Source: Phoronis australis
Lineage: Eukaryota > Phoronida > Phoronidae
Length of the DNA stretch: 64,000 nucleotides
NCBI GenBank assembly: GCA_002633005.1
Contig: NMRA01000632.1
Coordinates: 126,001 to 190,000 of the forward strand
Direction: 5' to 3'
Part shown: one piece after another, positions 54,401-64,000 of the stretch
Layout: each line of letters begins with the position of its first letter
Position numbering within the stretch: position 1 is the first letter of the stretch
The notes under the pieces: generated by a model
What the model saw: only the letters and a program-made list of their open reading frames with translations
What the model was told of the DNA's origin: nothing
Databases searched by the model: none
Translations under genes and position numbers: made by a program

Positions 54401-55085
54401 CTTTCTATTGTTTTTATGTCCCTTGTCGTCTGCCTCCCTGTTCTCCAAACTTCTTGACTAATCATGATTAAAGGTGGCAGGTGTGTTCCCATTGACATTA
54501 CTTGCAGCCCATAGAGGCTAGTATTGAGTTTACTGGCATTGCGTTTGGTAGAAATGTTTAAAAATATCAGTCATATCTTGTATCTGCACTGTTTGTGATG
54601 CATGCTGTGGGTGCCTGTCAACACTTTGTTTCACTTTTGTTTTTACTTTGTATTTGTTGTAAATGTATGCTCTTGGGCGTAGCTACTCAAACATGAAAAA
54701 AATAAAATGTCATTTTAATTGTTTTTCTGTTAATACTTTTAGTAGCAAATAAGTTTTCTGCAATTTTTATTACAACTGCTGCTAAAACTCCAATTGCATA
54801 TTCACAAAATGAACAACAACAGTCGCTTGTAAACTGTCAAAATTTTTGTCAACATCAAAGTTTGTGACATGGTTTGGACATCCTGGACAAAATTAGCTAG
54901 CTACGCCCCTGATGCTGATTGGTATAACAACAATTGTTTTGTGCACTTGGTTGTTTGATTTATTTGCACTCATTTTTTTAATTCCCCTGTTCTATTGTAG
55001 GCCTGAAGGTTTTATATTTGACAAAGGACAGTGGGAAGAAGAGAGGCTTAAAAAATTTGACGAAAAATCCGCCCACGACTCATAG
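48379..55085 (+). CDS. MRPL13: Mitochondrial ribosomal protein L13 (uL13m), 6 exons
   Basis: Six exons, 603 nt, 200 residues plus TAG. Seen: QWATFARTWHIFDANMQCPF in exon 2, SDCGDHVVVINTRHIA in exon 3, GYPGGFSETRVF and LHLYPDL in exons 3-4, EVPEDILKNV and PKRLDEYTEEQIKDFP in exon 5, and a basic/acidic end in exon 6. Family knowledge: QWATFAR-W, DCGDHVV-I-NTR and HHTGYPGG are signatures of mitochondrial L13, a component of the large subunit of the mitoribosome. Human MRPL13 is 178 residues; this one is longer mainly at the C-terminus. All junctions are in phase. The first exon (MNHSAHRRVL) is inferred from a donor in the right phase, not from homology. A 1.06-kb TIR element occupies intron 1 and a foldback occupies intron 3. 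Confidence 0.94.
48622..49680 (-). mobile_element. 1.06-kb TIR element in MRPL13 intron 1
   Basis: Left end gggtgagcaacaacatgacc and right end ggtcatgttgtttctcaccc are inverted repeats, followed inward by cgccggtcctctaaa on both sides. The interior (about 48830-49560) is an inverted, diverged copy of the tandem unit at 16.99-19.25 kb (cagctttgcgccgatgtg, gtttttagtattttaa, caaggtgagtgttggttgac, gaggtgacgagcagaact). No transposase frame; non-autonomous. Confidence 0.8.
49767..49981. repeat. Foldback with (CA)n tract
   Basis: atacaaatccccagagtc at the left is complemented by gtctggggatttgtat at the right; a (CA)n microsatellite (49801-49837) is inside. Intron 1 of MRPL13. Confidence 0.65.
50294..50417 (+). 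CDS. MRPL13: MRPL13 exon 2
   Basis: Begins QWATFARTWHIFDA after acceptor tgcttccatag and ends KPIYDPQ plus one base before gtaagt. This is the most conserved N-terminal block of uL13m. Confidence 0.96.
51269..51362 (+). CDS. MRPL13: MRPL13 exon 3
   Basis: Completes a Ser codon, then DCGDHVVVINTRHIAMRDQL and WRTWKHFHHTG before gtgagt. Acceptor catgtctatag. Confidence 0.96.
51432..51768. mobile_element. 337-bp foldback element in MRPL13 intron 3
   Basis: tactcagttcttatat at the left and tataagaactgagta at the right; complementarity continues inward for over 120 bp per arm (ggtggcgctatatgaag against cttcatatagcgccacc; gaaagcttgtaac against gttacaagcttta). The 87-codon frame across it is an accident. 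Confidence 0.85.
52036..52183 (+). CDS. MRPL13: MRPL13 exon 4
   Basis: Completes Gly, then YPGGFSETRVFKVHDLDPTR and onward to WRKKHMARLHLYPDL before gtcagt. Acceptor ggtgtgtag. Confidence 0.96.
52335..52495 (+). repeat. 33-bp minisatellite in MRPL13 intron 4
   Basis: Nearly five copies of a 33-bp unit (core: agtatggttaagttatggtt, then catctcaatgcat). Since 33 is a multiple of 3, all three frames on each strand repeat an 11-residue motif, which explains the long apparent frames here. Confidence 0.95.
53060..53181 (+). CDS. MRPL13: MRPL13 exon 5
   Basis: EVPEDILKNVSSQIPQIMAV, PKRLDEYTEEQIKDFPKVF, after acceptor cttatttttcag; donor gtatgc, leaving two bases of a Trp codon. Confidence 0.95.
53569..53712 (-). 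repeat. Fragment of the 760-bp repeat unit
   Basis: ttggttgactcc-like ggttgactcccagattttgc, acatgttgacatta, and gtgacaagcagaact correspond to a central part of the unit seen in the tandem array and the TIR element. It is in MRPL13 intron 5. Confidence 0.6.
53713..53783 (+). repeat. tRNA-like sequence (SINE head or tRNA relic)
   Basis: gtggctctgtggttagagc resembles a D-arm/A box and gggttcaaatcc a T-arm/B box at the right distance, with a variable middle. The acceptor stem pairs poorly (two mismatches in seven), so a functional tRNA is unlikely. Confidence 0.4.
54672..54911. mobile_element. hAT-like MITE with CAGGGGCGTAGC ends, copy 1
   Basis: Ends tcttgggcgtagctac and agctagctacgcccctg. CAGGGGCGTAGC is a terminal sequence commonly seen in hAT-type elements (family recall). 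The inner wording (gacaaaattagc, acatggtttg, actgtcaaaa) is shared with 58244-58922. Intron 5 of MRPL13. Confidence 0.6.
55001..55085 (+). CDS. MRPL13: MRPL13 terminal exon 6
   Basis: Acceptor gttctattgtag; PEGFIFDKGQWEEERLKKFD, then a short acidic end and TAG. It is longer than the vertebrate C-terminus, but the phase is correct and the P-E-G/D-x-F/Y start fits the family. Confidence 0.88.
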
Positions 55086-55121
55086 CACATAGAAATCAAA
55101 ATATTGAATATATGAAATAGG

Positions 55122-55127
55122 ATTAAA
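55122..55127 (+). terminator. ATTAAA, possible MRPL13 poly(A) signal
   Basis: The common variant hexamer ATTAAA lies 37 bp after the MRPL13 stop codon. Position suits a very short 3' UTR; no canonical AATAAA occurs nearby. Confidence 0.3.
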
Positions 55128-55129
55128 AA

Positions 55130-56520
55130 TGAGTCAAAGGCCCCCCCCCCAGACCACTAGCAGAAAGACGAGCAACGTTTTCTCTGCAAGTACGGACAGA
55201 ATTAAAAGTGATGGTCTCATCTGTGATTTTCCAACTTGATGTCACTATGTCAAGATTTTGTTGTGGACATAATGTGTTTTTATTTATAGAACAAATTCAA
55301 TCAACGAAAGCTTTCACATTGATGTTGCCAGTTCTCCTCAGTAAGTTGCAGTGAACGAAGTTAAGGTTATATAGCACCCCTGATAAATTCTAAATTTGGC
55401 GAACTTTTGGACGTCATATTTCAGAAATGACTGATCCGATTCATATCAAACGCTCACATACGGTGCTTTATTTTTCTCAGACAGCCAAAATTAGTTTAAT
55501 ATAAATGTAAAATTGACATCTCAAAAACATTGTTACAGTTTTCTAAAATAGTATATTCGTTTTCTTTTCATGCAGCTTTTGAGTTTTATTCATATAAGTC
55601 CACTTTGATAGTCCTTCATGCAAAAGTGTAACATTTATAAAACCAATTCCTGGTGGCATATGAAGAACCTTAAATGTTGTAAATATCAATTGAACGATTA
55701 CTGTGGTGGATTGTAATATATCAGGAGACATAATCCTTGAAAGATATCGTTACTGGTTGTACATGTATCTAACGAAAGTGTTCCTGTTCTCGTGGCCTGT
55801 TCACAGAATAATAGGAATCGTGCAAACTTGTTGTAGTTTATTTACCACACTTCTCTCGTCGGAAATTCCCAACCTAACACTACTGACATCTCATTGACCC
55901 TGGCTCCCAGCGGAAGTACCCTTCAGGTGTAGTTTTAGCTCGGCCAATTATTGTGAGCATACTAACTGGCATGTTACATTTGTAATGTAAGTAAACCTTG
56001 CACAAATTCCCACACGGTTGATGTAGTATTGGCCGAAAATAAGTCTATTAAAGCGCTTGTATAATTTAGATGTTGTACAGAGATGAATAAAAGAATGAAA
56101 GTCACGTCTGTAAACAGCGTGTAAACTTATCGGAGTGTGTGTTTCGAGGTTACTTTACCCGCTCTCCTGCATCTCGACAAAACTGTGTGGTGGCTATCCG
56201 TGGGAAATGGTTTGTTCAGTTGCCTTGACCTATCCGTCTGTGCATCTGTTTATAATTGAATTTTGACGATTGTTAGGTTGCCACCACTAATCAGCCGTGC
56301 CAGGGTACCTGAGCGATAGAATGGCTCAGTGTTTTTTTCGAAACCAAAGAATATTAAACGTTGCCGCATGCGAACTGAAATTCAAACCAGTCGCTGCCGA
56401 TACTATACAGGTGTTTCAATTTTACTTTATCGCTTTGGAAACAACAGTATTAAGCGCCTTGTCCTTGGCGATGACCCCGTTCACAAGCCGACATTGAAAG
56501 CACACAATAATGATGAGTAA
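55130..56520. other. Downstream of MRPL13, nothing identified
   Basis: A poly-C run at 55141-55150 and AATAAA at about 56085 are the only landmarks; no exon or repeat supported. Confidence 0.45.
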
Positions 56521-56523
56521 TCA

Positions 56524-56772
56524 TGCATGCACCCAGGGGGGGGGGGCTCAAACGAGCCCCCCATTTGGCGAAGAGGGTAAAAAGGACCGCCTCAGAGAAA
56601 CAAAAAGTCCGAGAAAACGAGTTAAAAGTCCACTAAAAAGGTACAGACGCACGGTTCACAGACCTGAAGGTGGTACCCGGTTTTGGTTAGTCCTCCCGCT
56701 TTTTTGTAGCCTCGAAAGGTCCACTTCATCAGAAATTCGAGCCCCCCATATTAAAGGCTGGGTACGCGCATG
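56524..56772 (+). mobile_element. Inverted-end element with gcgcacccagc ends, copy 2
   Basis: Left atgcacccagggggg and right ggctgggtacgcgcat are inverted ends; inside are ggaccgcctcagagaaac and agtccactaaaaaggta, the complement of words in the copy at 36.79 kb. Confidence 0.6.
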
Positions 56773-56994
56773 GTAATGAAAGAAGTTGTCTGAAGGTATT
56801 GGTGAACCTTAATGATAAAGGGGGACATCATAGGTGAGAAAAGTTCTGAGATCAGCCTAAGCGCAGAATCAACTGAAGCCTGCAATTCTCGCAGTCGCTA
56901 GTGGAGCTACATGTAAACCAAGTCGTCCCACTTAAAAGTTGGCGTAGTATCTTAAAGGCCATCACTACGTCCAACCTTATTATTTTCTGTCTTT

Positions 56995-57085
56995 TTTACG
57001 TTTTGTACCTAATTTTAGTTGCCATGGATCATAAATACATACGTCCAAATATCAATACCTGAAAAGTCCGGTTATTGGTGAACTT
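56995..57085 (+). repeat. Dispersed repeat with gtccaaatatcaa core, copy 3
   Basis: ttacgttttgtacc, cgtccaaatatcaatacc, cggttattggtgaactttt: same block order as the copies at 35.05 and 37.78 kb. It abuts the element at 57.09 kb. Confidence 0.55.
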
Positions 57086-57087
57086 TT

Positions 57088-57241
57088 GGGCCCAGTTGCA
57101 TAAAAGTTATACGCCGTATAGCAACAATTGCGTCGCTCTATCACGCGTCACGGTTTTATTGTTGAACAATGCACATTACGTCATGCAACAATCAAACTTA
57201 TCCAGCGGATAACTTTTGAAGCTTTATGCAACTCAGCCCTG
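57088..57241. mobile_element. 154-bp MITE with GGGC-CAGTTGCATAAA ends
   Basis: Left gggcccagttgcataaaagt and right gctttatgcaactcagccctgg are imperfect inverted repeats with matching sub-terminal aaaagttat/ataactttt. Non-coding. Confidence 0.7.
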
Positions 57242-58243
57242 GTAAACATCGCGGCTTTGTTTCTGCGTTTATGAAAACACTACATAACACTTGACCTGGT
57301 GGACGCGCAACATTATGTGATCAAGCGACAATCGGGGTCAGCAGGTCACAACGTTACACACACTAAATTTACAAACAACCCTGAGTCCTCCAGTGAGCCG
57401 GAAACCACCTGAGAACCAGTTAAATTACCATTACAATCTCACGAATCTCGTTTTGTGTGACTATTATGTAATAGCGTATGGTAATATTTCATACCTACTG
57501 AAACACTGAGGTCACAGTTTTTATTATTTCTTTCATTATTAAATAACGATTACGTAATAGTTGAAATTACTTGCGTCTTTATTTGTTCACATTTGTTTTT
57601 TACGTATATCAATTGAGTTGTTTTCGTTAAAACCACAATTACACGTTGTTTGTTATCCTCTTGTACACACAGTTCTCCAGGAAGTCATTAGGTGGCACTT
57701 GCTACAAATTTAAATAGTCACGGTTTTAATGAGACATAGCATCTTTAAAAAACAAACCCATCAAAACTTTAAACGCTGTTCGTGCAACATTTCGTCACTG
57801 ATTTGTAGAGATTGTACAGGAATTTTAAAATTGTAACGCGCCAGTAATGGTGGTTTTGGGAAGAAAGTGAGCGACATTAGCAACTGTTGTAGAAAATATT
57901 TATTGCAAGAAATGGAACGTGCTGATAGCCTTGTAGTCTATTTAGCGGTGCAGTCGCTGGTCTTGATTTCACCGAATGTCTGCCAGACAACACTGAGTAT
58001 TGACATTTCCGGTCGTAAAATCGATATTGTCCATTTAATTTGTAAATTAATCACAGCTTAAAATGCCGATCAGTTAAAATATGTAGTTGGAAAAACCTTA
58101 CTTTTGATCGAAGATTTTTTGCTCACGTTGAAAGTTTGCGGTGCACGCGCACAACTTTTCAACATAGATAAATGACGATGAGGCGCCAAACATGCTCTTT
58201 GCAATCAGTTCACACATGTGAGCCGTGCTGCGCGGATGTACAC
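57242..58243. other. Intergenic, nothing identified
   Basis: AT-rich sequence with no supported exon; a 64-codon frame at 57.87-58.06 kb has no further support. Confidence 0.45.
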
Positions 58244-58922
58244 GTAGCGGCGTAGCCAGTTTTGTCTAGAACGCACAAACCATGTCGCACAGCTTCAAAA
58301 GTTTTGACAGTTTAAGTGTGGACAGCGTTCATTTTTTTACTATAGGGCCTACTGTTTTTTCCTACACGTTGAATACGAGGTGTGCAAGAGTTACGAAAAG
58401 TATCCACAGAGAGGTTTAAAAACTGAACTGGCAATTAAAAGCTAAAAAGTTTTTTTCTTTTTTGTCTAAGGCGTGAGTACGTATTTGCGTGTATGGGGCG
58501 ATTTGCATGAAACAATACCAAATAAGTACTCTTACAAAACATGTGTACCTTTGTTTACGCACAAGTGTTATTCTTGTCAATCACTTTATCCTTATCATGA
58601 GCTTACGTTTTCTAATAATACATTTGAAAACTGTGCCCAAATTTCTGTGAAAAGTCCTTAAAATGTTAGAGGCGTTGCGTGAAAAGATTCCTATTTATTA
58701 TCATGAGAACTGGCAACGTACATGTAAATTTGCCCTCACTGTGTATCCAAGCTAAAACTGACTTGATAATGAAGATACATGTAAATAGCATGAGAAAAAC
58801 AAACCCTAGTTGCCGTGCACAAGTACACAAATGCGGAGAAAAGTTTAGGAACATGGTTGAGTCACTATTTGGAACTGTTCCGGCGTCCGTGCACAACGGG
58901 ACATAAGGGAGCTACGCCCCTG
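58244..58922. mobile_element. hAT-like non-autonomous element, copy 2
   Basis: Left end tagcggcgtagccagttttg and right end gggagctacgcccctg; sub-terminal acaaaccatgtcgcacagc and ttttgacagtttaa recur in the 54.67-kb copy. 679 bp; two open frames inside (up to 75 codons) show no transposase similarity that I recognise. Confidence 0.55.
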
Positions 58923-59855
58923 ATATGTACAATGTAACAGTTGTGCGTTCACTTGTTGAGCTCAAAACTTGACACTTGACGAATGGCGAATAGACCTGAA
59001 TGCGCATGGCTTACGGGTATTTTTGATTTCATGACGGAAAGGTACGTGTGCCATTGGTTGCGTCCTAAATAATGATTTAAAATTGTTTTTACCTTCTCGT
59101 TAGTATAAAAATGGCTGAATCCTTGTTTTTTGCTATTTGGTTGGTTTAGAATTGATTGGAATTGAAGCTAGACAAGATTTCACGAGTTTTCACAGGTTCG
59201 AACCTTTCCCACTAACAAGCTGAGATCATTAGCATTTGATTGCCTACGTCTCAAGACTTTTCTGAGGACAACAATTAAATTCTGTGATTATTGTCAGAGA
59301 ATGCAAGGACACGCGGGTTTGGGAATACCTTATGCCCGAGTCTTAATATCATAATTCGGTTTAATTGGAATTTCAACCGTCATATTTGTTAAACTCTGGT
59401 CCTGCAGTTTTAATTGATGTCATTATTTCAACATGTTACTATACACAAACAATTGCATTCAATAGTGATGCTTACAGGAGAAACTCCTTTAAAGCTGAAT
59501 TCTTATTTTCTCGGAGGCGAATTTAAATTAGAACAGGGCAGCAGCGTCTCTTGTTTCAAAACCTGTTGCATTCGTTTTTAGTCTACTTTCGTTTCTTTGC
59601 TGGTTGGATATCAGAGCGCGCGTAAGTGACCTGATTAGCTTGGAAATAAAACGGACGAATTAATTATTTGAGACATTGTCTGAAGTGTTGTCGGCAGTGA
59701 AGCATACTTGCGTAATTAGACTTAATTCTTGTACAAATAACAAGCACATGACTCGGAGCATGGAGAAATTGAAAGCAGGTCCTCTTGCCAAAATCTGGCA
59801 GATGCAAGCGTGAAATTCGTGTGTCGGGCCCGCATTTGGGTTTCTCTCAGCCAAC
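58923..59855. other. Upstream of the signal-peptide gene
   Basis: Presumed promoter and 5' UTR of the gene starting at 59856. No convincing TATA box or other element was picked out. Confidence 0.35.
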
Positions 59856-62263
59856 ATGACGTTTCTTCTCCTGATGGTCTGTTGTTTGGTGACCAGCTTG
59901 CCTATGGTTGAAGGTATGTGTTCAATACTTAACTGCCGAATTATTTGTTAGATTTTCAACTATTCAAGCAGCCTCGCAATACACACGTACTTGTTTTAAG
60001 GATATTTATTGAAAACAGACCATGGGTCAAATTTGTGTTCGGTCTTACCGGTAACCCCGCTCATCGCTGTATTTGAATTCTGCGCAACAAAAGAAATAAA
60101 ACTTGCTTGGTGAGAAAATGAAAAATTGCAACGAAATGCGTAACACGTTTTGAAAATGGGTCCCTACCCTGAACTGGCGTCTGATGAAACATACACCAAC
60201 GATTATACGAGAAGAGCACGTTCCTGGTGAATAGCGGAATTTATAAATCTATAGCGTTGTGCTTCATAAAAACATGCGGTATTATTCCGGGTGCACGTCA
60301 TCTCGTCAATTCACTCCTTTTTACAGATAACTAAAATTAATGCTTGAGTGAGCATCGCTGAGTATAGATTTGCGGGATGTGAATGAACCAATCAAAAATG
60401 AAACGCAGTACAATTACATGTATATTATTAGCTACACTAACTGACATGGCTTAGACAAGCTCAGCATATTTTAAAAGTCGTATCTGAATACTACTGAATA
60501 TGGCTACACAAATCATTGTAAAATGAGGAATTTCTCGTACCGACAACCAATCGTGGACTTGTATAGCATAATGTTACAGAAGTCCACTTCTCACTAGCCT
60601 ACAAAACATAAATTCAACGACTAGTCGCTGCTCGGACGGAGTCTTTTCACTGATCGGTTTCCCACAATCCTTTGTGCGTATCCAAACGTCTCACGCTCAC
60701 CGTGGAAACCCAATTGCTTATTTATACACTCTAAAAAATGTTCGGCGCCACAAAAATCACTAAAGGTTGTCAATTTTTAACATCGTCGACCGGCCCACAG
60801 GCGACATAAGCGGCTGCTTATAGTCACGCGGCAAACTAAGTATTTATATACCATTGACATTAACACTGAGGTGAATGTTGTCTGTCGCAGTTTATTTAAA
60901 GCCATTCCTAAATCAATTCCAGCGTTTTAGAAAATCTCAAAAGTTAGGACTGGTCATGGTTTTTAGTCTATCAGCCAGAGTGCAGGAACTCAATTTTCCG
61001 TAATGTGCCTGCCATGTCCCTGGCCGGTGGAAAACACATAGGCCTGTAACAGCATGGTTAATTAATTTTTTTTTCAACATTTGTGCTCAGTGTATTAAGA
61101 TTCAATCTCATTTTACATTTACGTTTTAGATACTTTGGCGTCGTGACGTGAGATCCGCCTGTTTCACCTCACAGGCCCTATATGATGGTATTTCTATTTC
61201 TAAAGCTAATTTGATTTGTATTTGCGTGTGGCAACTTCCTCGTAGTGTCAACATTTATTTTAACCAAGTCGTACTCAAGTGAAATAAGTGCAAAATGTTC
61301 TATTTCCCAATTTTATTGGCTCACAGTGTCTAACTGTGGTTTTAGTTACGAAATAAATTAGATACACCTGGAAGTCGAATGTTCAAACTACACACATGTC
61401 CGTATACCAGCGACTAAAATGGGTTATGAAATACGTGTTTAGGGGTCATCCACCCTTGTCCTAACGAACTCATCCCTGCCTAAACCCAGCCATCGATTGG
61501 GTTCTTACCATACACGCTGGTTCTCTCTGAGTCGTCATCGAATTCCCCTAACATACGCAGTGAACTAGCAAGAAGCAAATTTGTCTCATTGTAAAGCGAA
61601 CCTCAACAGTCGGTGGCGGAGACTTGTTCTCCTCTGTCTCACTCCCCCTGTCTATTACAAGCATGTCACGTGTCTTACATAACACAGCAATAGTTGCAGT
61701 ATTACCCAAAAACAGATTTTGCGAGTAATAAATGGATATTATGTCCCGTTTTGTTAATTTCCCCGAAGACGGATTCTGCGACCCACTAGTACACTGATAG
61801 TACTACACCCCCTACCACATCAAAGCATTATTTACCAAATATACTTCTACACAATGTCGCAAAGAGGAACTTGTATTTTTAGTTCCAGATTTATGATCTT
61901 TCACCACCACGTTACTCACGCTTGTTGATTAAACAGCATTTGTAAGGAGTTTTCAAACTTGTTGTAAGGTTGAGAGTGAGCGAGGGTTACAGAGATTTGT
62001 TTTCTTTCTTTTAAATGATCTAAATCTAGCCGCCACCTACATGTTAATTCGCAAAAGCACGGTTTGGCAACCTTTGAAATTTAATCAGTTCTTATAACTT
62101 GTTGATTCCGCTGTCGTTTGCAGGTAGACTGAACACGACGGTTGTCAGCAGGTACGCCCAGGCACAATTCAACGCCAGATCCTCCCAAATCATTTGCTAC
62201 TCGAGTGACGGAACAGACACGTCAAGCATCACATTTGGATACAAAATAGCAAGCTCTGGGCAG
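59856..62263 (+). CDS. Secreted or membrane protein, first two coding exons, possibly 3' partial
   Basis: Exon 1 (59856-59913) has an ATG in a fair context (ccaacATGa) and encodes MTFLLLMVCCLVTSLPMVEG, a clear signal peptide (hydrophobic core, small residues near the end), before donor gtatgt. Exon 2 (62124-62263) follows acceptor cgtttgcag in the matching phase and encodes RLNTTVVSRYAQAQFNARSS, then IICYSSDGTDTSSITFGYKI, ending SSGQ before gtgagc in phase 0. There is an N-glycosylation site (NTT) and one Cys. The protein enters the secretory pathway; I do not recognise the family. Later exons are probably beyond 64 kb or too short to see. Confidence 0.6.
59914..62123. other. First intron of the signal-peptide gene
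   Basis: 2.2 kb, donor gtatgt, acceptor cgtttgcag. No repeat or exon recognised. Confidence 0.45.
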
Positions 62264-62523
62264 GTGAGCGTAAGCATAATATCGCAAACCTTGCATGTCT
62301 ATATACACACGCCCCGATTTTTTGTATAAGCCTACCACTTTCTGTATACGAAAATCAAAGGAGAATGCCACCCGATTTAATTAGTCTTTTTTGCCGTCTT
62401 AATCGGTCTATATCCACATTGCCTCGCATACGGTCGACCTTACCTTGCCAAGAGGTGTCGCGTTAACTTGTGAGGAAGGTGAGAAACGAAGCTAGTGACG
62501 TCAGTGGTTCATATGCAGAGTGA

Positions 62524-62754
62524 ATGCCGCTATGTTGCGGTGCATCGTTCCCGCTTGTCCGAACTAAGCAGCTGCGAGGAAAGCGGGTATATCGTTTGTT
62601 TACTTCCTCGAGAGTCCGAAATGCTTAGGAAGTGGCTCATGGTAGTGAAGAATGAAATGTACGCTGTAAATAGCAAGTATGAGGCCGTGAAACATCTCCG
62701 TGCCTGTGGCCTGCAGACGTCGAAAGTGCCTGACGAATGCCGGCTTACCAAATA
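62524..62754 (+). pseudogene. Degenerate THAP-like zinc-finger frame
   Basis: An ATG at 62524 reads MPLCCGASFPLVRTKQLRGK, and after a change of frame the text continues LLPRESEMLRKWLMVVKNE. The order 'MP-x-C-C...LP-R-x-S-E-x-x-RKW-x-x-x-x-K' resembles the N-terminal THAP DNA-binding domain (C2CH) of THAP proteins and P-element-like transposases. The second zinc ligand pair (CSxHF) is not visible and the two parts are in different frames, so it is a relic at best. Basis: motif recall only. Confidence 0.3.
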
Positions 62755-64000
62755 ACTCCATGCGTTCCGTTGTCTGAGCTTGTTCACGGCACCTCTTTCT
62801 TCATCACTGTATTCCTGTTCGAATTGATAGCCTGTAAAACTTAACGATCCACCTGCAAAGTCGGGACGGATGAGCTCTAGCTCGTCCTAAGTCGGGCCTG
62901 CGAGTTGCCATGGTGGCGTTTTTTACTGAGCGTTCTGTTTCAAAATGAATTATTCTCACCCTAACCAATACTTATATAAAACTGAAACAAAGTCTGTCTC
63001 ATTAGATGTAATTTGTAATGCCTTTGGAGTGTTCGTGAGTGCAAATGATTTGAGAAGCCAGCAATGAATAAATCACTGTGTTACCGGCTTTAGGTGCAAT
63101 AAAACTAATTGACGGGACACCGAGGCCGTGTGAGCTCATGCTAATTTAGTGTTTGCTGGCAGAAACTGTTGTGAAACAACTCGATTTCCATACCACGGCC
63201 AGGTGTTAGGGGAATCTTTATTTACATTTACATTACTCAAATAATGATTGTCAATGTACAACTTCTGCCCTGACGATGCTGTGGCAGAAGCGGAACCTGA
63301 ATTCCCGGCCCCCGACGAGTAAGTAGATTTGCAGTTTCGTGGCTAAATCACCAACATAATCACGTGCACATTACTTTGGCTCACAAGTATAGTATTTTCT
63401 TGACTGGAAGTTTAGTTTCCACTGAATTTTGGCTGGTTTATGTTCGTGATGTCTGATCAATTTCCGAGCCACTGGCCGGGATAACGCCAGTCAATCCGGC
63501 CGGACGCGACGGGCCTGATCGGGCTCCGAGCCACTGACCAGGATAACAAGCGTTTTGTGGTTAGAACTAAAAAATCACAAGTCTAAACAACACAGATCTA
63601 GGTTCTCCTGTCTGTATCTCACGGAAAATAGTTCGAAATTATCTCCGAACAGACCCCAACTTGACTCCTGCTACGGACATTGGCCTGCCGCCGAACTTTG
63701 TAGGCTACCGTGTGTCCAAACACCAATAAATCAGTAAGAGCGAAATAAAACAACACGTTTTTATACGAACTCGGTGTATTTTTAAGGGTTTTACATCGAT
63801 GATTTATTGGTATTAAACGATAACTTCAAGCGATAAGCCGACACCAGTAACCCGTGTTGTGAACTTCTGAACAGACTGTTTGTGAAACCGATGACGTCAT
63901 TGGATAATTTCGACACCTCCGTCTGCCGTCAGGTGTCAGGTAACGCAACCGAACGTGACGTTATCGAGTAGAACTACTCGATCTAAATTGATACAAATTA
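62755..64000. other. Right edge of window, little identified
   Basis: Other than the acidic first-exon candidate at 63.25 kb I see no supported gene. A short direct repeat (gagccactg-c, gggataac / ggataac) is at about 63465-63550. Confidence 0.4.
63254..63318 (+). CDS. Possible acidic first exon
   Basis: ATG, then YNFCPDDAVAEAEPEFPAPD, ending at a strong donor (gtaagt) two bases into a codon. If the donor is not used, the frame stops at once at TAA. Stops lie just upstream, so it could only be a first coding exon or a chance frame. Confidence 0.2.

Noticed and set aside
59660-59857. 65-codon minus-strand frame
   Set aside because: Antisense to the signal-peptide exon region; no support.
1-64000. 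CRISPR arrays, operons, bacterial promoters or ribosome binding sites
   Set aside because: The window is eukaryotic nuclear DNA with spliced genes; the tandem repeats here lack the regular short repeat/spacer design of CRISPR.

Overview
This is metazoan nuclear DNA. Genes are split into short exons (30-291 nt) with GT-AG junctions (one GC-AG), introns run up to about 15 kb, and most of the sequence is AT-rich and non-coding, littered with short inverted-repeat elements, decayed transposons and microsatellites. The gene content (a SCYL2-type pseudokinase, mitochondrial ribosomal protein L13), the GIY-YIG reverse-transcriptase relic and the frequent ACATGT-type runs fit a marine invertebrate (cephalochordate, hemichordate, mollusc or cnidarian). 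I cannot name the species from sequence alone. There are no bacterial-style operons or CRISPR arrays.

Layout. 1-5.6 kb: no supported host gene; a decayed Tc1/mariner transposase and two copies of a small inverted-repeat element. 5.67-43.41 kb, + strand: 18 in-phase exons of a SCYL2-like gene, open at its 5' side. They give 798 residues, from kinase strand beta-3 through the pseudokinase and HEAT/ARM regions to a stop codon. Its large fourth-exon intron (11.7-26.9 kb) holds the last two coding exons of another + strand gene (a membrane protein with its own AATAAA), a Penelope-like remnant, a three-copy tandem array with a 700-760 bp unit, a (GCT)n tract and several copies of a MITE with CGTTCAGTAACGC ends. 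Other SCYL2 introns carry small elements that begin with CAGGGGCGGA-like ends.

43.4-48.3 kb: a minus-strand cysteine-rich exon candidate, a decayed LINE reverse transcriptase, an open frame of about 210 codons of unknown nature, and a tRNA-headed repeat. 48.38-55.09 kb, + strand: MRPL13 in six exons (200 residues; the first exon is inferred), with a 1.06 kb terminal-inverted-repeat element in intron 1, a 337 bp foldback in intron 3 and a 33 bp minisatellite in intron 4. 55.1-59.8 kb: gene-poor, several non-autonomous transposons. 59.86-62.26 kb: first two coding exons of a secreted or membrane protein of unknown family that may continue past the window, followed by a degenerate THAP-like reading frame.

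The recognised genes do not form one pathway. SCYL2 proteins act in clathrin-linked trafficking at the trans-Golgi and endosomes, and MRPL13 is a structural protein of the mitochondrial large ribosomal subunit. The distinctive part of the window is the density and interrelation of short repeat families, notably a tandem repeat unit that also forms the interior of a TIR element 30 kb away. I did not find an obviously new multi-gene system. All exon boundaries were read by eye from splice consensus, reading-frame continuity and remembered family features; none is backed by transcript data.
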